From the NCBI GenBank assembly GCA_963731615.1, contig CAVSWD010000005.1, positions 124,001 through 188,000 of the forward strand: a DNA stretch of 64,000 bases, read 5' to 3'. Shown one piece after another: positions 60,173 through 64,000 of the stretch. A model generated the notes under the pieces. That model ran no database searches. It was not told where the DNA came from and worked only from the letters and a program-made list of their open reading frames with translations. Made by a program: the position numbers and the translations under genes. This DNA is from Gaiellasilicea sp963731615 (lineage in GTDB: Bacteria > Actinomycetota > Thermoleophilia > Gaiellales > Gaiellaceae). How positions within the stretch are numbered: the stretch's first letter is position 1; every line of letters begins with the position of its first letter.

Positions 60173-60756
60173 GACTGGCCCCAGCGTTGCACGAGCGAGT
60201 TGTCCAGCCCAAGCTGATCGAGGATGCGAGCCACGATGAAGTCGACCAGGTCGTCGACCGTGGAGGCGCCGTGGTAGAAGCCCGGCGCCGCGAAGAGGAT
60301 CACGGCGCCGGCCTGCTGGAGCGTTGCGAGCCCGTTCAGGTGGATCAGCGAGAGCGGCGTCTCGCGCGGCACCAGCACGAGCTTGCGGCCCTCCTTCAGC
60401 GCCACGGACGCCGCCCGGTGGATCAGGTTTGCCATCGCCCCGGTCGCCAGTGTGCCGATCGTCGACATCGAACAGGGGCAGATGACGTAGGCGTCGACCT
60501 TCGCGGAGCCAGACGCATACGGGCTCTTGTAGTCGCCGACTCCGTAGACCGTGATGCCGGACAGCCCGCCGGTGAGGCGATCGACAACCTCCTCCCGCGG
60601 CAGGGAGGCATCACCGTAGAGCTCGGTGGCGAGCACCTCGATCCCGGCGGCGGACGCCGACAGCCCGACCTCGCAGCCGGACTCCGAGAGGGCACGCAGC
60701 AGCCGGGCGGCGTACGGCGCGCCCGAGGCGCCCGTCACGCCGAGGAAGACGTTCAC
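60169..60756 (-). CDS. ubiX: Flavin prenyltransferase (UbiX)
   Basis: 195 residues. It makes prenylated FMN, the cofactor of UbiD. It has VFLGVTGASGAPYAARLLRA, VYGVGDYKSPYASGSAKVDA, YVICPCSMSTIGTLATGAMA, NLIHRAASVALKEGRKLVLV, PRETPLSLIHL and the C-terminal FAAPGFYHGASTVDDLVDFI, all family hallmarks. The GTG start (60756) sits at the very edge of a 165-base inverted-repeat element. In this context it supports decarboxylation of the prenylated naphthoate of the futalosine pathway together with the UbiD at 63477. Confidence 0.95.
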   Translation of the reverse strand: MNVFLGVTGASGAPYAARLLRALSESGCEVGLSASAAGIEVLATELYGDASLPREEVVDRLTGGLSGITVYGVGDYKSPYASGSAKVDAYVICPCSMSTIGTLATGAMANLIHRAASVALKEGRKLVLVPRETPLSLIHLNGLATLQQAGAVILFAAPGFYHGASTVDDLVDFIVARILDQLGLDNSLVQRWGQS

Positions 60757-60921
60757 AGATGGTTGATCGGTAATTCAGGTGCTCGCGAGGGTGATCCAGA
60801 CCAAGCCGGGGGCCGCACTCGCTCGCGGCCAAGGCTGGTTGCCTTGGCAAGAGCGAGGGTGGCGTCCGGCGCCGTGTCTGGGTCGCCATCGGGAGTGCCA
60901 GGAATTGCCGATCAACCATCT
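60757..60921. repeat. 165-base near-palindromic element between qcrC and ubiX
   Basis: The left end AGATGGTTGATCGGTAATTC (60757-60776) and right end GAATTGCCGATCAACCATCT (60902-60921) are inverted repeats with one mismatch. The similarity continues inward (GGTGATCCAGAC against GTCTGGGTCGCC; CTCGCTC against GAGCGAG) to a perfect inner stem CCAAGGC-TGGTT-GCCTTGG near the centre. The whole segment can fold into one long imperfect hairpin. It overlaps the qcrC stop codon and stops one base before the ubiX start codon. It could be a structured RNA, a terminator/attenuator, or a small palindromic mobile element. Confidence 0.7.
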
Positions 60922-61744
60922 ATTCGTCCTGTGGGCCCTTGGAGGCGTCGAGGAACACCGCGATCTTGTGCAGGTTCTCTTCGCCGAGACCGGCGTAAGG
61001 CTGCATGACGGTGTTCCCGAACTCGGCCGGGTTCGTGACGTAGCGCTGGAAGTAGTCGACGCCCTTGCCCGTCGCGCCGATGGCGGTCAGATCGGGCGCG
61101 CCGAGCAGGCCACCGCCCGTGCCGAGGTAGACGTGACACTGGAGGCAGCCGGAGACGGCGAAGAGCTCGGCGCCCTCGTAGGCCTCGCTGCCTTCCTCGA
61201 AGCCCTGTACTTCCGCCCAGGCTGGGACTGCCTCGATCGTCTCGGAGGCAAGCGACTCCTTCGCGGTCGCGCCCTTGTAGGTCAGCGTCCCCATCGCCAG
61301 CACGACGATGACCGCGGCGACGATCGCCACCGGGCGGCGGGAGAGCCGGCGCTCGCGGCGCAGGTCGATGAACGGCAGGGCGATCAGGATCCCGAGCAGG
61401 ATGTTCGGGATGCCGACCGTGCCGATCACGACCGTGTCCGGCCATTTGAAGATCCGAAGCAGGTAGAAGAGGAAGTAGAAGTACCAGTCGGGCCGCGGCA
61501 CGAAGTCGGTGGTGCCCGGATCCGCTTCCTCGGTGTAGTGCGGCCCGAGCAGACCCGCGTCGTCGGACCCCTCGGCGGTGAAGTACCAGACGCAGGCGAG
61601 CCCGACGATGACGCCCACGACGACGAGGCTCATCACCGTGTCGTGGAACATGGCGTGCGGGAAGAACGGCTTGCCTTCGCGCTCGACGTCCTCCTTGTAG
61701 CGCTTGTGCTGCGCCCTGCGCTCGACGATCCGGCGGCTAGCCAC
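60920..61744 (-). CDS. qcrC: Menaquinol:cytochrome c reductase subunit, cytochrome b subunit IV fused to cytochrome c (QcrC type)
   Basis: 274 residues. The N-terminal half has three membrane helices and FVPRPDWYFYFLFYLLRIFK with the PDWY quinol-site motif (residues 85-88), as in subunit IV of b6c-type complexes. The C-terminal half is a class I cytochrome c with CLQCH (200-204) and a likely axial Met in NTVMQPYAG. This subunit-IV/cytochrome-c fusion is known from Bacillus-type bc complexes. It overlaps qcrB by 8 bases. The stop lies within the inverted-repeat element. Confidence 0.92.
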   Translation of the reverse strand: MASRRIVERRAQHKRYKEDVEREGKPFFPHAMFHDTVMSLVVVGVIVGLACVWYFTAEGSDDAGLLGPHYTEEADPGTTDFVPRPDWYFYFLFYLLRIFKWPDTVVIGTVGIPNILLGILIALPFIDLRRERRLSRRPVAIVAAVIVVLAMGTLTYKGATAKESLASETIEAVPAWAEVQGFEEGSEAYEGAELFAVSGCLQCHVYLGTGGGLLGAPDLTAIGATGKGVDYFQRYVTNPAEFGNTVMQPYAGLGEENLHKIAVFLDASKGPQDE

Positions 61745-62528
61745 CGTTGCCCCCTCGCCGGCCCGGCCGGACGAGGCCTTCGCGGCCGTTGGTCGGCGCA
61801 GGCTCGCCGGGGCGGTCGCGGCCGGCAGCCTGGTCAGACCACGGCGGCGAGCTGACGCCGAGCCGCATGACGAGGTAGAGGTGCAGCCCGATCAGCGCGA
61901 AGATCGCACCCGGAATCGCAAGCATGTGCAACGCGTAGAACTTGCTCAGCGTGTCGGAGCCGATCTCCGCGCCCCCGGATAAGAACTGCCCCAGGAAGGG
62001 ACCGAGCACCGGCGCGGTCGCGTTCAGGTTGATCCCGACGACGGTGGCCCAGTAGGCGGTCTGGTCCCACGGCAGTAGGTAGCCCGTGAACCCCTCCAGC
62101 ATGCCCATCGCGAGCAGGAGCACGCCGATGATCCAGTTCAGCTCACGCGGGTACTTGTAGGCCCCGAACAGGAAGACCCGGGCCATGTGGAAGAACATCA
62201 GGATGATGAAGACGCTTGCTCCCCAACGGTGCATGCCGCGAACGAGCCAGCCGAGCGTGAGGTCGTTGGTGATGAACTGGATCGACTCGTACGCCTTGTC
62301 CGGATCGGGCTTGTAGTACATCGCCAGCACGACGCCCGTGATCGCCTGCACGAGGAACGCGGTCAGCGTCGCCGACCCGAGCGTGTGGAACCAGTTCGTG
62401 TCGCGCGGCACCTTCCGGAAGAGGAAGTACTTCATCCCGCCGACGAGCCCCGAGCGTTCCTCGAGCCAGTCGAGCGGGTACAGCGCGGCAGCCTCGAGCT
62501 TGGCGCGCCGTGCCGACTTCGTCGCCAC
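61737..62528 (-). CDS. qcrB: Cytochrome b (b6-type) subunit (QcrB)
   Basis: 263 residues from the GTG at 62528, which shares a base with the Rieske stop (TAGTG). Four-helix b6-type protein: FHTLGSATLTAFLVQAITGV, MHRWGASVFIILMFFHMARV, EGFTGYLLPWDQTAYWATVV, LSKFYALHMLAIPGAIFALI and GLHLYLVMRLGV hold the haem-ligating histidines and the GxxxxWD loop. The C-terminal ~30 residues are charged and low-complexity. Works with qcrC and qcrA as the menaquinol oxidising complex. Confidence 0.93.
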   Translation of the reverse strand: MATKSARRAKLEAAALYPLDWLEERSGLVGGMKYFLFRKVPRDTNWFHTLGSATLTAFLVQAITGVVLAMYYKPDPDKAYESIQFITNDLTLGWLVRGMHRWGASVFIILMFFHMARVFLFGAYKYPRELNWIIGVLLLAMGMLEGFTGYLLPWDQTAYWATVVGINLNATAPVLGPFLGQFLSGGAEIGSDTLSKFYALHMLAIPGAIFALIGLHLYLVMRLGVSSPPWSDQAAGRDRPGEPAPTNGREGLVRPGRRGGNGG

Positions 62529-63442
62529 TACTGCGGGACCTCGATCGGGTACAACCAGGCCGACGGACCGTCGACGTGGACGCCGGGCTGGGTGCGCTTG
62601 TACTTGTAGATCCGGGCGGTCGAGCCCGTGCCCTCGACTTCGGCGACGCTGTAGAAGGTGCCGAGGAAGAGGTTGCCGTCGCGGATCGAGAACTCGGCCC
62701 GGTCGAGCGCGCGCACCGGCGGCCCCGACTTGCGGTTCCCCTCGGTGTCGTACTGACCCCCGTGGCACGGACAGCCGAAGCCGACTGCGAGCACCGGGAT
62801 CAGGTCGACGTTCTCGCCGTACGCTGTCTTCCGATCCTCCTCGATCGGGCCGTTCGGCTGCACCGGGCAGCCCAGATGCGCGCAGCGGGAGTACAGAGTC
62901 GTAAAGCTCGGCTGATCGTCGAGCAGGCCGTTGTAGCGGATGAACATGGTGCGCCGCGTGACCTCCCCGATCTCAGGGTCTTCAAGATAGGTCGCGATCA
63001 CGAACTCGTTCTCGGGGAAGTTCTCGAGCGGCCCGAGATCGACGTCCGGCTCGGGCTGGTTCGTGAACGACGGCAGGACGGCGAATCCGAGCACCGGCAG
63101 GACGATGATCCCGCCGATCACGCCGCCGAGACCGAGTGTCGCCACCGAGAGGAACGTGCTGCGCGGATAGGTCTCGGCCTCGCCGGTTGCAGAGGCGCCG
63201 TCAGCGGACGTGAGGACGGCAGGCTCCCGCACCGGGCGGGTCTCCGGCTCGACCACGGGTGCCGGCGTGCGGACGGGCCGCGTCACGTCGCGGATCCAGA
63301 GAAAGCCGAAGACGAGCGCGATCACGAGCCCGATCCCCGCGACGACCATGCTCACGACGAGGCCGATCAGGATGCAGGCGATGCCGATGGCGAAGCCGAT
63401 CGGCCAGATGCTCGGAGCGGGCAGATGCGGCTGGTCGCTCAA
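62528..63442 (-). CDS. qcrA: Rieske iron-sulfur subunit (QcrA)
   Basis: 304 residues from a TTG at 63442. It has an extended N-terminus with two helices (IGFAIGIACILIGLVVSMVV, GIGLVIALVFGFLW), a linker and a third helix (FLSVATLGLGGVIGGIIVLP) before the Rieske fold. Cluster ligands are C187/H189 (SRCAHLGCP) and C224/H227 (GFGCPCHGGQYD). Three-helix actinobacterial-type Rieske proteins are known. It is the first gene of the qcrA-qcrB-qcrC operon. The TTG start has no obvious -10 box next to it. Confidence 0.93.
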   Translation of the reverse strand: MSDQPHLPAPSIWPIGFAIGIACILIGLVVSMVVAGIGLVIALVFGFLWIRDVTRPVRTPAPVVEPETRPVREPAVLTSADGASATGEAETYPRSTFLSVATLGLGGVIGGIIVLPVLGFAVLPSFTNQPEPDVDLGPLENFPENEFVIATYLEDPEIGEVTRRTMFIRYNGLLDDQPSFTTLYSRCAHLGCPVQPNGPIEEDRKTAYGENVDLIPVLAVGFGCPCHGGQYDTEGNRKSGPPVRALDRAEFSIRDGNLFLGTFYSVAEVEGTGSTARIYKYKRTQPGVHVDGPSAWLYPIEVPQ

Positions 63443-63476
63443 CTCAGTGGATTCAATCTCCGCAGGGCTAGCGGTG

Positions 63477-64000
63477 TCAACGACGTATCAGCTGCCGCAA
63501 CCCGCGGCGTGAGCCATTCTGCACCAGGTCGCCGGTGCCGTGCGTCGGTATGCCGTACTCGCTCCAGCGACGGTCGACGAGGTCCCGCACCTCGTCGGTC
63601 ATGGCGATCTCCTCCGGCCACTCGCGCGTTCCCTCCGCCGGCCCCTTCGCGGTCGCGTCGATCCCGATCTTGCCGCCGACGAACTGCAGCGTCGGAGCGT
63701 GGTCGAGGTGGTCGAGCGGGCCTTCGGCGATGACGACGTCGCGCTTGGGGTCGACGTTCGCGCCGACGTAGAAGAAGACCTGCTCGTAGTCGTGCACGTT
63801 CACGTGCTCGTCGACGATCACGACAGCCTTGGAGAGGCTGAGCATTCCGAGCCCCCAGATCGCGTGCATCACCTTGTGTGCGTGGCCGGGAAACGTCTTC
63901 TTGATCGAGACGATCACGCAGTTGTGGAACGCACCGGCCACCGGGAGGTCGTAGTCGACGATCTCGGGAACGGTCATCTTGATCGCGGGCAGGAAGATCC
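63477..64000 (-). CDS. ubiD: UbiD family decarboxylase, C-terminal part (cut by the window edge)
   Basis: The visible C-terminal ~174 residues have the UbiD pattern: KMTVPEIVDYDLPVAGAFHN, VIVSIKKTFPGHAHKVMHAI, LSKAVVIVDEHVNVHDYEQV, NVDPKRDVVIAEGPLDHLDH, GGKIGIDATAKGPAEGTREW. The frame is open beyond 64000 (IFLPAIK precedes), so the start lies outside. It is a prenylated-FMN-dependent decarboxylase. Given mqnA/C/E, ubiX and menG nearby, it is most likely the UbiD homologue that decarboxylates the futalosine-pathway naphthoate. The prenyltransferase of this pathway is not in the window. Confidence 0.92.
   Translation of the reverse strand, partial: IFLPAIKMTVPEIVDYDLPVAGAFHNCVIVSIKKTFPGHAHKVMHAIWGLGMLSLSKAVVIVDEHVNVHDYEQVFFYVGANVDPKRDVVIAEGPLDHLDHAPTLQFVGGKIGIDATAKGPAEGTREWPEEIAMTDEVRDLVDRRWSEYGIPTHGTGDLVQNGSRRGLRQLIRR

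Noticed and set aside
1..64000. CRISPR arrays, tRNA/rRNA genes, insertion sequences, prophage genes
   Set aside because: I saw no regularly spaced repeats, no tRNA cloverleaf candidates, no transposase or integrase motifs.

Overview
The window is uniformly GC-rich and densely coding. Start codons are often GTG, and many genes overlap by exactly 4 bases (GTGA or ATGA). It carries futalosine-type menaquinone genes (mqnA/C/E, ubiX, ubiD, menG), a three-gene menaquinol:cytochrome c reductase, a cysD/cysN sulfate activation locus, DUF402, PadR and TetR genes, and many small actinobacterial-type enzymes. Together these suggest an actinobacterium, most likely of the class Thermoleophilia (Gaiellales/Solirubrobacterales). 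That placement is inferred from gene content; no rRNA or tRNA gene is visible. Many genes have a TANNNT -10-like hexamer 6 to 12 bases before the start codon and no Shine-Dalgarno sequence, which points to leaderless transcription. A minority (18804, 23417, 24350, 33974, 47394, 55249) have a clear Shine-Dalgarno.

Layout. 0-4.5 kb: a partial lipid-linked-sugar glycosyltransferase, a DUF402 protein, two MFS transporters, and a TetR regulator with two matching operators. 4.5-18.3 kb: a surface-glycan region with an epimerase/aminotransferase, a tightly overlapping ATP-grasp / methyltransferase / deacetylase / ATP-grasp set, a glycosyltransferase, a flippase, a PIG-L deacetylase, an O-antigen-ligase-like protein and an Ig-like secreted protein. 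A Tat-exported multicopper oxidase coupled to a ZIP transporter sits within it. 18.3-22.8 kb: sulfur assimilation (sulfate-binding lipoprotein, cysH/cysD, cysN). 22.8-36.9 kb: an island of small single-domain proteins (VOC, cupin, DHFR-like, YCII, DUF1905, DUF1801, GNAT, methyltransferases, PadR plus membrane protein). 36.7-42.5 kb: a stretch unusually rich in frameshifts, with an AlkZ-like protein, a large adenylate cyclase/AAA ATPase, phosphosulfolactate synthase and fumarase subunits. 43.2-47.4 kb: an FAD oxidoreductase, an iron-type alcohol dehydrogenase, a LysR regulator and a DUF354 protein. 47.4-54.4 kb: a PhoX-like protein and a second polysaccharide locus. 54.4-55.6 kb: a Crp/Fnr regulator and a small repeat-containing secreted protein. 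55.6-64 kb: menaquinone biosynthesis and the cytochrome bc complex, split by a 165-base near-palindrome.

How they work together. The right end makes menaquinone from chorismate (MqnA, MqnE, MqnC), supplies the prenyl tail, decarboxylates (UbiX/UbiD) and methylates (MenG). It also encodes the Rieske/cytochrome b/cytochrome c complex that uses the quinol. The most unusual group is the co-directional operon FAD oxidoreductase - fumarase alpha - fumarase beta - phosphosulfolactate synthase (44431 to 41011), which could be a sulfonate analogue of the malate/fumarate/succinate sequence. Several apparent gene breaks are single-base indels whose correction restores conserved sequence, so consensus error is at least as likely as real decay.
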